From assembly GCA_029007845.1 (NCBI GenBank), contig JAQXIP010000064.1, forward strand, positions 1 through 46,515: a stretch of DNA of 46,515 nucleotides. The letters run 5' to 3'. How positions within the stretch are numbered: the first letter of the stretch is position 1; each line of letters begins with the position of its first letter. The stretch is from Clostridiales bacterium. GTDB taxonomy: Bacteria > Bacillota > Clostridia > Lachnospirales > Lachnospiraceae. The translations under genes and the position numbers were made by a program. The notes below the pieces were generated by a model. The model worked only from the letters and a program-made list of their open reading frames with translations, had not been told where the DNA came from and did not search any database. Below, one piece after another: positions 1 to 8,376 of this stretch.

Positions 1-1
1 C

Positions 2-79
2 TTCATTTCCAGTGGTAAAGAGAGCCAGTTAAAAGAAGGAACTGCTACTCTTGGTGCAGCAGATGTTGGAGTAAACTAA
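2..79 (+). CDS. Type IV pilin, C-terminal end only (partial)
   Basis: An open frame enters from the left edge and stops at TAA 77-79, encoding 25 residues that end in GAADVGVN. The residues alone are not diagnostic. The call rests on position: the gene lies immediately upstream of a prepilin peptidase and a run of pilus assembly genes, where a major pilin is commonly found. Small residues (Gly, Ala, Ser, Thr) dominate, as in many pilin C-termini. It could be another secreted or pilus-associated protein. The hairpin right after the stop fits an abundant, stabilised transcript. Confidence 0.5.
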   Translation, partial: FISSGKESQLKEGTATLGAADVGVN

Positions 80-92
80 TATAAGTCTTTTG

Positions 93-131
93 ACTTGATA
101 TAGAGTGGTTAATACCCACTCTATATCAAGT
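93..131 (+). terminator. Perfect 16-bp hairpin after the pilin-like gene
   Basis: The arms 93-108 (ACTTGATATAGAGTGG) and 116-131 (CCACTCTATATCAAGT) are exact reverse complements around a 7-base loop. There is no clear T-run after it, so it may be a transcript-end or processing/stabiliser hairpin rather than a full intrinsic terminator. It separates the pilin-like gene from the prepilin peptidase and ends 53 bases before the chosen peptidase start. Confidence 0.6.
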
Positions 132-183
132 GTAGTTGAATGATCCGGTTTATGATTATGATGTGACGAAAAGGAGAAAACAA

Positions 184-954
184 ATGGAAGTACTGTATTC
201 GATACTATGCTACAGCGTTGTATTTTTATACGGGATCATCATTGGCAGTTTTCTCAATGTCTGCATCTTCCGGATTCCAAAGAAAGAAAGTGTATCGAAG
301 TCCCGTTCTCATTGTATGGCTTGTGGCTATCAGCTGAGATGGTATGACTTGGTGCCGATCATGAGTTATGTATGTTTAAAGGGCAGATGCCGTAAATGCA
401 GGGAAAAGATATCCATCCAGTATCCGCTAGTTGAGGCGTTGAATGGTATTTTGTATGTAATCGTTTTCTTGGCGAATGGTTATAATTTGACAAGCGTGAT
501 CTTTTGTCTAGTGGTATCTGCCCTTATAGTTTTAAGTGTAATTGACTGGCGGATCTATGAGATTCCGCTATCTGTGAATATCGTAATCTTTCTGCTGGCA
601 GTATGTCATACAGCAATTGATTATCAAAACTGGATCAGCTATGTGATCGGTATGGTTGCAGTCAGTGCTGTCCTGGCATTGCTATATTATTTCTCAGGAG
701 GAAAAGCCATTGGTGGTGGAGATGTAAAACTGATGGCAGCTGCAGGACTGCTTCTTGGATGGCAGAAAATCATTGTTGCTTTTTTACTAGGCTGTGTGAT
801 TGGTTCTGTGATTCATGTGCTTCGTATGAAGATTGAAAAGACGGGAAGTGTGCTTGCTATGGGACCGTATCTGTCCGCTGGGATTGTTTTGGCAATGCTG
901 TGGGGGGATGAGATGATTCGCTGGTATCTTCGATTATGTGGAATTAATATCTAG
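184..954 (+). CDS. pilD: Type IV prepilin peptidase / N-methyltransferase (PilD/A24 family)
   Basis: Integral membrane aspartic protease that cleaves prepilins after the leader Gly and, in many family members, methylates the new N-terminus. Here 256 residues. The N-terminal domain (DiS_P_DiS type) has two CxxC pairs, HCMACG and CRKC, the zinc-binding arrangement of the full-length bifunctional enzymes. The two catalytic aspartates are visible in VIDWRIYEIP and GGGDVKLMAA. About seven hydrophobic segments follow. The frame is open from TTG 136, but that codon has no ribosome binding site and lies just after the hairpin. ATG 184 has AAGGAG at 171-176, seven bases upstream, and is preferred. Its substrates are expected to be the pilin upstream and the four prepilin-like proteins encoded at 3744-8342. 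Confidence 0.93.
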   Translation: MEVLYSILCYSVVFLYGIIIGSFLNVCIFRIPKKESVSKSRSHCMACGYQLRWYDLVPIMSYVCLKGRCRKCREKISIQYPLVEALNGILYVIVFLANGYNLTSVIFCLVVSALIVLSVIDWRIYEIPLSVNIVIFLLAVCHTAIDYQNWISYVIGMVAVSAVLALLYYFSGGKAIGGGDVKLMAAAGLLLGWQKIIVAFLLGCVIGSVIHVLRMKIEKTGSVLAMGPYLSAGIVLAMLWGDEMIRWYLRLCGINI

Positions 955-989
955 TCTGTATTTACATGACGATCAGACAGAAAAAGAAC

Positions 990-1061
990 GGATTTTCCTA
1001 TCGCAGAGTATTGTTCTGGGATATCTATTTTTTAAAGCAATATTGTGCGATATGAAAATCC
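990..1061 (+). promoter_or_regulatory. Imperfect inverted repeat in the leader of the PilM-PilN gene
   Basis: GGATTTTCCTATCGCA (990-1005) pairs with TGCGATATGAAAATCC (1046-1061) with one mismatch. An inner pair, TATTG 1009-1013 with CAATA 1038-1042, can extend the stem. It ends seven bases before the AGGAGG (1069-1074) of the next gene and could form an RNA structure affecting processing or translation. No T-run follows, so it does not look like a terminator. Its role is not known. Confidence 0.45.
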
Positions 1062-1080
1062 ATATTATAGGAGGTAAGTT

Positions 1081-2817
1081 ATGGCAAAAAAAGTATTAAG
1101 CATTGAGATTGGCCTGCGCCGCATCAAATTATGTGAGATGGATTACAAGGTTGCAAAACCGAAGGTGTATAAGGCTGTTATGTTTGATACGCCGAATGGA
1201 AGTGTGGAGGATGGTTTTATTCGTGATCCACAGACATTAGGCGCAGCAATAAGAAGGGTAATTTCGGAGAATGCAATTAAAACAAAAGATGTTGTATTCG
1301 TTGTGAACTCCACAAAGATTGCCAGCCGTGAGGCGGTCATTCCTTTTGTGAAGGATTCTTTAATTCAGGGGATTGTTGAAAGTGGGGCACAGGATTATTT
1401 TCCGGTTAATGTAGCAGAGTATACGTTCTCCTATAAAGTTCTTGAACGGGTTAAGGACGGGCAGGATAAGGGGATTAAGCTGTTACTGCTGGCTGCACCG
1501 GATCAGATTGTGCAGTCTTATTATGCGTTTGCAAAGAGTCTTGGACTGAACGTTGAGTCAATGGATTATGTTGGAAACAGTTCGTTCCAGATTATGAAAA
1601 GGGAGATTTCTTCCGGCTATAATGTAGTTGTCCAGATTAACGATGAGAATACGATGATTAGTATTATCAAAGGAATGGATCTTTTATTACAGAGAACGGT
1701 TACTTACGGCATGAGCACTGTATATGATGCCGTGCTTCGTAATCCGATCTTTGGGGCAAAGTCAGAGTCGGAAGCAGAGATTGAATTGGAGAAAAACGAG
1801 ATTCTTTATTCTGCTCTTGATACGAGTGAATATGATTCGGTATCCGCATTGCAGTTAGATCCTGCGCAGAAGCAGGTTATGCTGGATCGTGTCCGGGGCA
1901 GGGAGGAAGTAACCGATTCCCTCTCTTATCATGTAAATAATGTGGTTCGTGTTATCGATTATTTCCTGTCTAAGAATCCGGGAAGAACGATTTCAAAAGT
2001 ATACATAACCGGTATTGGTGCAAAGGTCCGCGGAATGGGACACTTATTCAGCCATGAGCTGGATCTTCCGGCAGAGCGGCTTGACAAGCTTCATTCTGTG
2101 AACTTTACAAAAGATGTCTATTTAAGTGGAATGGCTCAGGTAGAGTTTATTTCTGTTCTGGGAGCTGCGATTGAACCGGTTGGATTCAAATCGAAGGATA
2201 ATCTTCGTTCCGCAGAACGTAAAAGTAATGTGCAGGGTGCCTTGTATATTTTCGTCGGATGTATTGCAATCAGTGTTTTACTAGTAGGGGCTGGTGCACT
2301 TAAGTATCAGACTGCCAAGTCAAAGAATTCCGACTTAGAGTCCCAGATTCAGAGTCTGTCATACGTCCAGCAGGTATATGATGATTATAAGACAGCGGAT
2401 ATGCGTTATAACCAGATGCTGGAGTTTGATAAGACAACAGGAACGGTTAATGAAGCATTGAATGATCTGCTTACGGAACTGGAACAGACTCTTCCTAAGA
2501 ACATGACGGTTAAGGAATTATCATCCACGGATGCGTCAGCGCTTGCAGCAAGCGGAACAACGGACGGATCAGGAAATAATTATGGTATAGGAAGTGTTAC
2601 ACTGAGAATCGACTCTAAGACATATGTATCTGCGGCTCAGATGCTGTTGAATTTCCAAGGGATTGATCATATCCAGTCACCGGTAATTGGTTCGATGACA
2701 GCAGAGGTAAATACCGATACAGGTAAAGCAGAATCTTGGAGATATTATGTAACCTTTGTGTTTAACAGCAACGAACCGGTACCGGAAGAAGAAGCAGCAG
2801 AAGAAGCAGCAGAATAA
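1081..2817 (+). CDS. Type IV pilus inner-membrane platform protein, PilM-PilN fusion
   Basis: 578 residues. Residues 1-370 or so are PilM-like, with the actin/FtsA fold: an opening SIEIGLRRIKL phosphate-binding strand, a YFP motif near residue 105, and a late GIGAKVRGMG nucleotide-binding turn. Residues 387-407 form one membrane span, followed by a coiled-coil stretch and an alpha/beta tail. That is the layout of PilN, which normally is a separate protein that binds PilM through its cytoplasmic N-terminus. Here the two are joined head to tail. The C-terminus is acidic, with two 12-bp tandem repeats (2788-2811) encoding EEAA units. The start ATG has AGGAGG six bases upstream. PilO follows 21 bases later, as expected for the PilMNO platform. 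The fusion is inferred from domain order; the PilM half is the surer call. Confidence 0.85.
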   Translation: MAKKVLSIEIGLRRIKLCEMDYKVAKPKVYKAVMFDTPNGSVEDGFIRDPQTLGAAIRRVISENAIKTKDVVFVVNSTKIASREAVIPFVKDSLIQGIVESGAQDYFPVNVAEYTFSYKVLERVKDGQDKGIKLLLLAAPDQIVQSYYAFAKSLGLNVESMDYVGNSSFQIMKREISSGYNVVVQINDENTMISIIKGMDLLLQRTVTYGMSTVYDAVLRNPIFGAKSESEAEIELEKNEILYSALDTSEYDSVSALQLDPAQKQVMLDRVRGREEVTDSLSYHVNNVVRVIDYFLSKNPGRTISKVYITGIGAKVRGMGHLFSHELDLPAERLDKLHSVNFTKDVYLSGMAQVEFISVLGAAIEPVGFKSKDNLRSAERKSNVQGALYIFVGCIAISVLLVGAGALKYQTAKSKNSDLESQIQSLSYVQQVYDDYKTADMRYNQMLEFDKTTGTVNEALNDLLTELEQTLPKNMTVKELSSTDASALAASGTTDGSGNNYGIGSVTLRIDSKTYVSAAQMLLNFQGIDHIQSPVIGSMTAEVNTDTGKAESWRYYVTFVFNSNEPVPEEEAAEEAAE

Positions 2818-2838
2818 GATTGGAGAGGAGGTTTTCAT

Positions 2839-3630
2839 ATGAGTCAGACAAAGAAAGGTTCAGGAAATGATTTAAGAATTTTATATATATTAGGCGGAAT
2901 AGTTATTGTGGCTCTGGCATATGTGTTCGGATTTAGCCGTCTGTCTGATAAAGCTTCTGAATTAGATGCACAAAACGAGTCAAAGCAGCAGATTGTGGAT
3001 CAGCTTAACAGCATGGTTGCACAAAAAGATGAGATCATAAAAGTAACGGAAGAGGATATTTCGGAAACAGAGAAAATTGCAAAGAAATATCCGGAAAAAT
3101 ACGAAGAAGAAAAAGAAATTGTGTTCTTGAAAGATCTGGAAGATAATTCTGGAATTAATCTTGCATCAATTAATATGATAACAAATGAAGAAGTAGATAT
3201 GACAGCGATTAATACGGTTGCAGCATCAAAGGCTGGATCGAAATACCAGTCAGCACCAGTCAGTGCAGGAGCTTCTACCGATACAGCTGCTACAGCGGAA
3301 GGTGAGAATACGGATACCCAGAATGCCCAGGATACTCAGACGGCAGCTGCTGATGATTCAAATCTTGGAGTTGCTGCGAAGACAACAGTGGAAATTGGCT
3401 TCACAACAAAGTATGATGATGTCCGTTCGGCTTTGGATTACATTTATGCACAGAAGGATAAAATGGGTGTCACAAAACTTACACTTGCGCATAATGAGTC
3501 TACTGGAAAACTTGATGGTTCAATGACAATTGTGATGTATTCGATGGAGAATATTGGACATGAATATATCGTGCCGGAGCCACAGGAGATTCTGCCTCCA
3601 ATTAATGGTAATATTTTCAGATCAAAATAA
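2839..3630 (+). CDS. pilO: Type IV pilus assembly protein, PilO-like
   Basis: 263 residues with a short cytoplasmic N-terminus, one membrane span (about residues 14-32), a Gln/Asp/Glu/Lys-rich coiled-coil segment (about 38-85), an Ala/Thr/Asp-rich linker (about 130-170), and a final alpha/beta portion with VEIGFTTKYDDVRSALDYI. This single-span, coiled-coil, ferredoxin-like architecture is that of PilO, the PilN partner in the inner-membrane alignment complex. The position directly after the PilM-PilN fusion supports the call. The Ala/Thr linker between coiled coil and core is unusually long. The ribosome binding site GGAGAGGAGG lies just upstream of ATG 2839. Sequence conservation in this family is low, so the name depends on architecture and context. 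Confidence 0.75.
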   Translation: MSQTKKGSGNDLRILYILGGIVIVALAYVFGFSRLSDKASELDAQNESKQQIVDQLNSMVAQKDEIIKVTEEDISETEKIAKKYPEKYEEEKEIVFLKDLEDNSGINLASINMITNEEVDMTAINTVAASKAGSKYQSAPVSAGASTDTAATAEGENTDTQNAQDTQTAAADDSNLGVAAKTTVEIGFTTKYDDVRSALDYIYAQKDKMGVTKLTLAHNESTGKLDGSMTIVMYSMENIGHEYIVPEPQEILPPINGNIFRSK

Positions 3631-3637
3631 ATAGAAC

Positions 3638-3680
3638 CACACCTGCAATGAATTCGTTCCTGCAGGTGTGTATTTGATTT
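3638..3680 (+). terminator. Hairpin after pilO
   Basis: CACACCTGCA (3638-3647) is the exact reverse complement of TGCAGGTGTG (3661-3670), with a 13-base loop and an interrupted T-rich tail (TATTTGATTTTG). It is a plausible partial terminator between the platform genes and the pseudopilin genes, letting the two groups be expressed at different levels. Confidence 0.65.
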
Positions 3681-3743
3681 TGAATTAGTTGTATTTGCTG
3701 TTCGGGGTGGCCTGGTCAGGAGAAGATGAAGGAGAGAGTGTAT

Positions 3744-4931
3744 ATGACAAAGAAGAAAAGAGGTCGGAATCAAGGTTTTTCGTTAGTGGAAGTCATGATT
3801 GCAGTCTGTGTACTGGCTATTATTGTCATACCGACATTAGCATATTTTGGAAGGGCAGTGCAGAATAATATGCTTACCGGTCAGAAGCACAAGGCTACGG
3901 TTGCTGCAGAACGGCTGATGGAAGAAATCAAGGGCACGAGCACGGACAAAATCGTGGATAATCTGCAAAATCCGGATGGAACGATTACAAATGCAGTATC
4001 TGGAAGTGCATTTACGGTCGTTAGTACATCTGCAGTGAATGTTTTAGGTTATCGGTATGATTGTACGGGTAAAGTAAGAGAAGGAGATTCGGTCTTTGAT
4101 GCAAAAGTTGAGATTGATCCGGCATCAACCAGTGTATCAAGTGGTTCTTCCCTTCATACCATCAACTTATCCACGGATGTTGTTATCGATGAGGATTCGT
4201 TTACAAGCGCAGGTAACCGGTTCTATAACGAAGTTTTACCGGAATTGACTGGTTCAAACATTGCAAACCATGCCATTACAGATGCGATGGTTCGGAGTAA
4301 TATTTCCAAGAATATTATTATTATGTTGTATAAGCAGTCTGATACGATCTATAAGATGGACTGTTTGGTATCGTATTATGTTGAGAATATGTCATCCGGT
4401 GCTCTGTATAAGCGTGCTTATTATAAGCCGGATCAAATCATTGCATCTGAGACGATTGACACGAACAATCTGAAAAATATATACCTTTTCTATCAGAATT
4501 ATGATTTTGCAGATTCCAGTTATGTGAATATGAATGATATTTACTTTCAGACGATGGATGCCAGTGGTAATCCAATTCCAACGGAAATGATAGACTTTAG
4601 TAATGTTAATTTTTACGCTGTCTGTCAGAAAGCGGAGGCAATGCCATCTGCAACGAAGAATAGTGTCCGGGTAAGAATGTTTAAAGATGAAACAAATGGT
4701 CTTGGCCGTGGAGAGATTAAGTTTAAAAATCTGTATTTTAATGTACCGACTGATGTCAGCCGCGTTCAGTGTAATAAAGTAGAGGTGGCTGAGAAAATAT
4801 TCACAAGCTTGACAGGGTCTAATGAGGTTAGTACACTGGCAAAAGTAACCGTTCGGTTATACAAAGAGAATGAGATGTCGCAAAATAAGCCATATGTTAC
4901 GTTAAAGTCAGAAATGTTCTTTACAGAGTAA
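3744..4931 (+). CDS. Type IV prepilin-like protein (PilV/GspI-like minor pilin)
   Basis: 395 residues from ATG 3744. The leader is basic and ends in Gly11, followed by FSLVEVMIAVCVLAII, the class III signal cut by prepilin peptidase between Gly11 and Phe12, with Glu at +5 of the mature protein. The hydrophobic helix runs to about residue 30, and the rest is a long extracytoplasmic part rich in Thr, Ser, Asn and Val, far larger than a typical 150-residue minor pilin. An upstream in-frame ATG at 3726 lies before the AAGGAG at 3729-3734, so ATG 3744 (nine bases after it) is preferred. The following gene starts 13 bases after the stop. The exact minor pilin class is inferred from order (first of four). 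Confidence 0.8.
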   Translation: MTKKKRGRNQGFSLVEVMIAVCVLAIIVIPTLAYFGRAVQNNMLTGQKHKATVAAERLMEEIKGTSTDKIVDNLQNPDGTITNAVSGSAFTVVSTSAVNVLGYRYDCTGKVREGDSVFDAKVEIDPASTSVSSGSSLHTINLSTDVVIDEDSFTSAGNRFYNEVLPELTGSNIANHAITDAMVRSNISKNIIIMLYKQSDTIYKMDCLVSYYVENMSSGALYKRAYYKPDQIIASETIDTNNLKNIYLFYQNYDFADSSYVNMNDIYFQTMDASGNPIPTEMIDFSNVNFYAVCQKAEAMPSATKNSVRVRMFKDETNGLGRGEIKFKNLYFNVPTDVSRVQCNKVEVAEKIFTSLTGSNEVSTLAKVTVRLYKENEMSQNKPYVTLKSEMFFTE

Positions 4932-4944
4932 AGGAGGTTTGTTC

Positions 4945-7206
4945 ATGAATCGCAGAAAAAGAAAAAACAGTGGTTCAACATTAATTATGGTAGTGATTGC
5001 CCTGACTTTGCTGACGATACTTGGTTTGGCAATCTCTGCAGCAACGGTTATGAATATCCAGATGAAGGAGATCAACAAAGAAGCACAGGAAAACTTCTAT
5101 GATGTTGAGACTTGTATGGAACACGTGAAAACCGGACTGGTTAAGATGGAACATGATGCATCATCAGAAGCTAGTAATTATGTGTTAACGAACTATAATT
5201 CGGGTGTTGCTGTAAATATGTCTACCATGTTCCGGACCCATTACGTCGCATCGCTGGAGAATCAACTTGAGCTTGCTACGAATACCAGCCAGTATGATGT
5301 TAGTAAAATAAGCAATATGTTATCGAGCATATCTGGTGCCCAGCTTCTCACAACACAGTCGGATGCACAATTGGTTCGTAATACCGTTGAGCACGAGCTG
5401 ATTCTGAAAAATGTGCATGTTGCCTATACGGATACGAAACGGAAGATGACAACTGATATTAAAACGGATATTATACTAAAGATTCCGGAGTTTAAGGTTG
5501 CGTCTGCAAGTATTTATCCAGAGTTTACGAAATATGTAACCATTAGTGAAAAAACATTAAATCTCGCTGATTCCTCAGGTGTCACTTTAAACGGAAATGT
5601 ATATGCCGGTTTTGGAGAAACAACGAATCCAACCGTAGAGAACTATCAGACTGGAATTCTTCTTGGCGGATTGGATAATTCAATTGACGGTGACCGGATT
5701 ATTACCCGTGGAGACATTAAGATTACGAAGGGGGGAAACACCGACATTTTGTCAGATACGGTGTGGGCAAGAAACTATATCCTGTCTTCTCCAGGGGCAA
5801 ACCTGACAGTAAAAGGAAACTCTTATATTGAAGATGATACACAGGTAAATGCAAATGACTGTACGTTGACATTTGAGGGAGAATATAATGGTTATCGTTC
5901 AAACCATACCTTTGATGCAAGTGGAAATGTTTCTGATGATGATGCAGAAGCACCGCTGAATGCACAGTACAGTAGTGCAGTCATTGTAAACGGTAATAAA
6001 GCAGATATTACGTTCAAATCATCCCTTTCTCTGGCTGGCCGGGCATTTATTTCGCTTACGAAAAGCGTTGTAAATGATACATCGAGCGGTTTACCGGCAT
6101 ATGGAGGTTTGACGAATGAGGTAAGAGATATTATGCTTGGTGAGTCATTGACAATCCGTCAGAATCAGATTGCATATTTTGTGCCGGCTGACTTTGTTAC
6201 TTATGATGGTGCTGGAAAGCCGATCTTAAATACGGACTCGATCTACACCGGTCCTTCCGGCAAGTATGCGAAGTATTACGGAGTTGATGTCAGTGATTAT
6301 ACAACAAAAGTAAAGAAGTTTTATGTGCAGTCTCTTGGTAACCAGCCATATTACTATCTCTACTTTGAGAATGACAAAGCAGCAAATGATTATTATAAAG
6401 CATATTTTGCTGCAAATGAGTCAAAGATTCAAAATTATGGAAAAGACATTAACATTAATCTCGGAGATAATCACTCAGAAGTTTCACATAAAGTGGAAAT
6501 CGCTGGTGGAAATATTATGTACCGGGCGAACAGCGGAAGTGGAAGCCGTCTGTTTAACCTGGATACAACGGGAATGTCCGCCGGTGATTATATATCAGAG
6601 AAGTCTTTTGCTTACGAGTATGCATATCGTCAGCTGAGCCTGCTTGCAGCGAATAATGCGTATGCATCCTTTATTGATACAAGTAAGATTGAATTAAAAA
6701 ATAAAACGGATATGACAATCTATTCCCAGATTGTCAGCCAGGGTGCAATCGATACGATGACTCCAGGTCAGGTAAAATCTTTTGAGCGTAATGTGGCTGG
6801 CGATGATTTGAAAACAGTTGTAGCTCATCCAGGAGAAAGCGGAACTTATGTTGTGACAGCAGATGACTTCCGGACAACTTCAGGGGCAGATGTCGACATG
6901 CTGCTTGTGATTTGTGATGGTAATGTGGAAGTTCCAACATTAGATATTTCGAAGGTATATCCTTGTTTGATTGTTGCACGTGGTAATATTCAGGTTGCAG
7001 ATGGAATGAAGCTTGATAATACAGTGGATAATCCGAGAAAGGTTCAGTCCTTGCTTGTGAATGAATTAAATGCACCTGCAAATGATCCGGATAATAATTT
7101 CCTTTATTACTTTAATGATTTGGAAAGAGCACTTGGCAGTGTAACAACAGACATCAGTCTGGATGAATATATCCTCTATGAGAACTGGATTAAGAATGGA
7201 GAGTAA
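4945..7206 (+). CDS. Large prepilin-like protein lacking Glu+5 (PilX/GspK-like)
   Basis: 753 residues. The basic leader ends in Gly10, then STLIMVVIALTLLTILG and a hydrophobic helix to about residue 38. The position that is Glu at +5 in most pilins is Met here. This is the known signature of GspK/PilX-type tip subunits, although those are normally 200-350 residues. The long remainder is rich in Asn, Asp, Gly, Thr and Val. Around residues 200-340 it contains short alternating strands reminiscent of a beta-helix (for example TLNLADSSGVTLNGNVY). The open frame begins at TTG 4939, but AAGGAGG (4931-4937) sits seven bases before ATG 4945, which is preferred. It probably joins the neighbouring pseudopilins in a priming or tip complex; that is inference. 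Confidence 0.72.
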   Translation: MNRRKRKNSGSTLIMVVIALTLLTILGLAISAATVMNIQMKEINKEAQENFYDVETCMEHVKTGLVKMEHDASSEASNYVLTNYNSGVAVNMSTMFRTHYVASLENQLELATNTSQYDVSKISNMLSSISGAQLLTTQSDAQLVRNTVEHELILKNVHVAYTDTKRKMTTDIKTDIILKIPEFKVASASIYPEFTKYVTISEKTLNLADSSGVTLNGNVYAGFGETTNPTVENYQTGILLGGLDNSIDGDRIITRGDIKITKGGNTDILSDTVWARNYILSSPGANLTVKGNSYIEDDTQVNANDCTLTFEGEYNGYRSNHTFDASGNVSDDDAEAPLNAQYSSAVIVNGNKADITFKSSLSLAGRAFISLTKSVVNDTSSGLPAYGGLTNEVRDIMLGESLTIRQNQIAYFVPADFVTYDGAGKPILNTDSIYTGPSGKYAKYYGVDVSDYTTKVKKFYVQSLGNQPYYYLYFENDKAANDYYKAYFAANESKIQNYGKDININLGDNHSEVSHKVEIAGGNIMYRANSGSGSRLFNLDTTGMSAGDYISEKSFAYEYAYRQLSLLAANNAYASFIDTSKIELKNKTDMTIYSQIVSQGAIDTMTPGQVKSFERNVAGDDLKTVVAHPGESGTYVVTADDFRTTSGADVDMLLVICDGNVEVPTLDISKVYPCLIVARGNIQVADGMKLDNTVDNPRKVQSLLVNELNAPANDPDNNFLYYFNDLERALGSVTTDISLDEYILYENWIKNGE

Positions 7207-7225
7207 AGAAAGGAGGAGAATCCTA

Positions 7226-7768
7226 TTGAAAACAGATGAGAAAGGTTTTTCACTTGTTGAAGTTCTGATCGTGATTGCCATGATGGGAATATTATTGAGT
7301 GTATCGGCTGTGTCGATTAACTTGGTGTTATCTGGCAACATTAAGCGTGCGACTAGTAAAATTAACACAACACTAGAATCGGTTCGCGTTCAGGATATGT
7401 CTTATACCGATAAGCCATCATTATATTTTTATCAGGATGGAGATGGAAAATATCGCATGTTTGTTTCAAGTCAGCCTCCTGCCTCTCTCTCAATTGCAAG
7501 TCCGGAAGCACAGGATGCGGCAAGCTTTGGCAATCTGTCGCTGACACTTACTTTTACGGACAGTACAGGTGCGACTACGAATATTACGGATCTGACCACA
7601 CAGCTGTATCAGGTGCAGTTTAATTCGAATACCGGTGGATTAAAGCAGACGACGCTGAGTACAGGTGGCAGCGCATATCTGACCAATATTAAGATTCAAA
7701 AAGGGACAAATGGTATAGAGAAAAATATATCCATTGTAGCTGGTACTGGAAAGCATAGTGCAGATTAA
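7226..7768 (+). CDS. Type IV prepilin-like protein (FimT/GspH-like minor pilin)
   Basis: 180 residues from a TTG start at 7226, supported by AGGAGG at 7211-7216. The very short leader ends in Gly7 and is followed by FSLVEVLIVIAMMGILLS, with cleavage after Gly7 and Glu at +5. An upstream ATG would put about 20 residues of the preceding gene's alternate frame in front of the leader and is rejected. The remainder is a small Ser/Thr-rich globular domain, the usual size of a minor pilin. It ends 10 bases before the next start, whose ribosome binding site overlaps this stop codon, so the two are probably translationally coupled. Confidence 0.82.
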   Translation: MKTDEKGFSLVEVLIVIAMMGILLSVSAVSINLVLSGNIKRATSKINTTLESVRVQDMSYTDKPSLYFYQDGDGKYRMFVSSQPPASLSIASPEAQDAASFGNLSLTLTFTDSTGATTNITDLTTQLYQVQFNSNTGGLKQTTLSTGGSAYLTNIKIQKGTNGIEKNISIVAGTGKHSAD

Positions 7769-7778
7769 GGAGGAAGTG

Positions 7779-8342
7779 ATGAGGATGAAAAAACTGTGTA
7801 AAGATCAAAAGGGTTTTACCATGATTGAACTTTTGATTGCAGTTGCAATCATGGGAATTGTCGCTTCTGCAATTGGTGTTTTCCTCTGGTTTGGCTGCAG
7901 ACAATATGTCTATACGAACAAGCAGATTAAAGTACAGATGGAAGCACAGACGGTTATGAATCAGGTGTCTAATCTGATTATGGAGTGTAATAACGTGGAA
8001 TTGGATCCGGCATCGACTGCTGATATTCCGTCCAGCTATATTTGTATTAATAAAAAGGACTATCTAAATGCGGATCGTTCTCTGGCAAGTAAAGCGGATA
8101 TGCACATCACGTCTTCGAAAAAGATTACGTTAGATACAAGCGAGAATAAGTTATACATACAGGACATGATAACACCTGGTGCGAAGAAGGAGCTTCTTGG
8201 TGAATACATCACGAATTTTGAAGTTACGAAGACAAAAATGACGGATGATAAGTATTTTGTAACGGTTTCTCTTGATTTTGATTATTCAGGCATGAAGTAT
8301 TCTCTTACAAAGAATCTGGAGATTCGTAACCGCTATGTATAG
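7779..8342 (+). CDS. Type IV prepilin-like protein (PilW/GspJ-like minor pilin)
   Basis: 187 residues from ATG 7779. The leader ends in Gly12, followed by FTMIELLIAVAIMGIVAS, a canonical type III signal with Glu at +5. The extracytoplasmic part has the elements VMNQVSNLIMECNNVEL and a repeated beta-strand region seen in GspJ/PilW proteins, which is only weak evidence for the subclass. AAGGAGG at 7767-7773 overlaps the previous gene's stop and lies five bases before this ATG; a second in-frame ATG at 7785 is possible. The long open frame from GTG 7758 starts before the ribosome binding site and is rejected. Confidence 0.82.
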   Translation: MRMKKLCKDQKGFTMIELLIAVAIMGIVASAIGVFLWFGCRQYVYTNKQIKVQMEAQTVMNQVSNLIMECNNVELDPASTADIPSSYICINKKDYLNADRSLASKADMHITSSKKITLDTSENKLYIQDMITPGAKKELLGEYITNFEVTKTKMTDDKYFVTVSLDFDYSGMKYSLTKNLEIRNRYV

Positions 8343-8376
8343 TGTTTGATATTTTTTTTAGAAGGAGGAGAAGAAG

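Noticed and set aside
90-127. TTGACT near 90 as the -35 of a pilD promoter
   Set aside because: No -10 lies at a usual distance; the only TATATC is 26 bases away and inside the hairpin.
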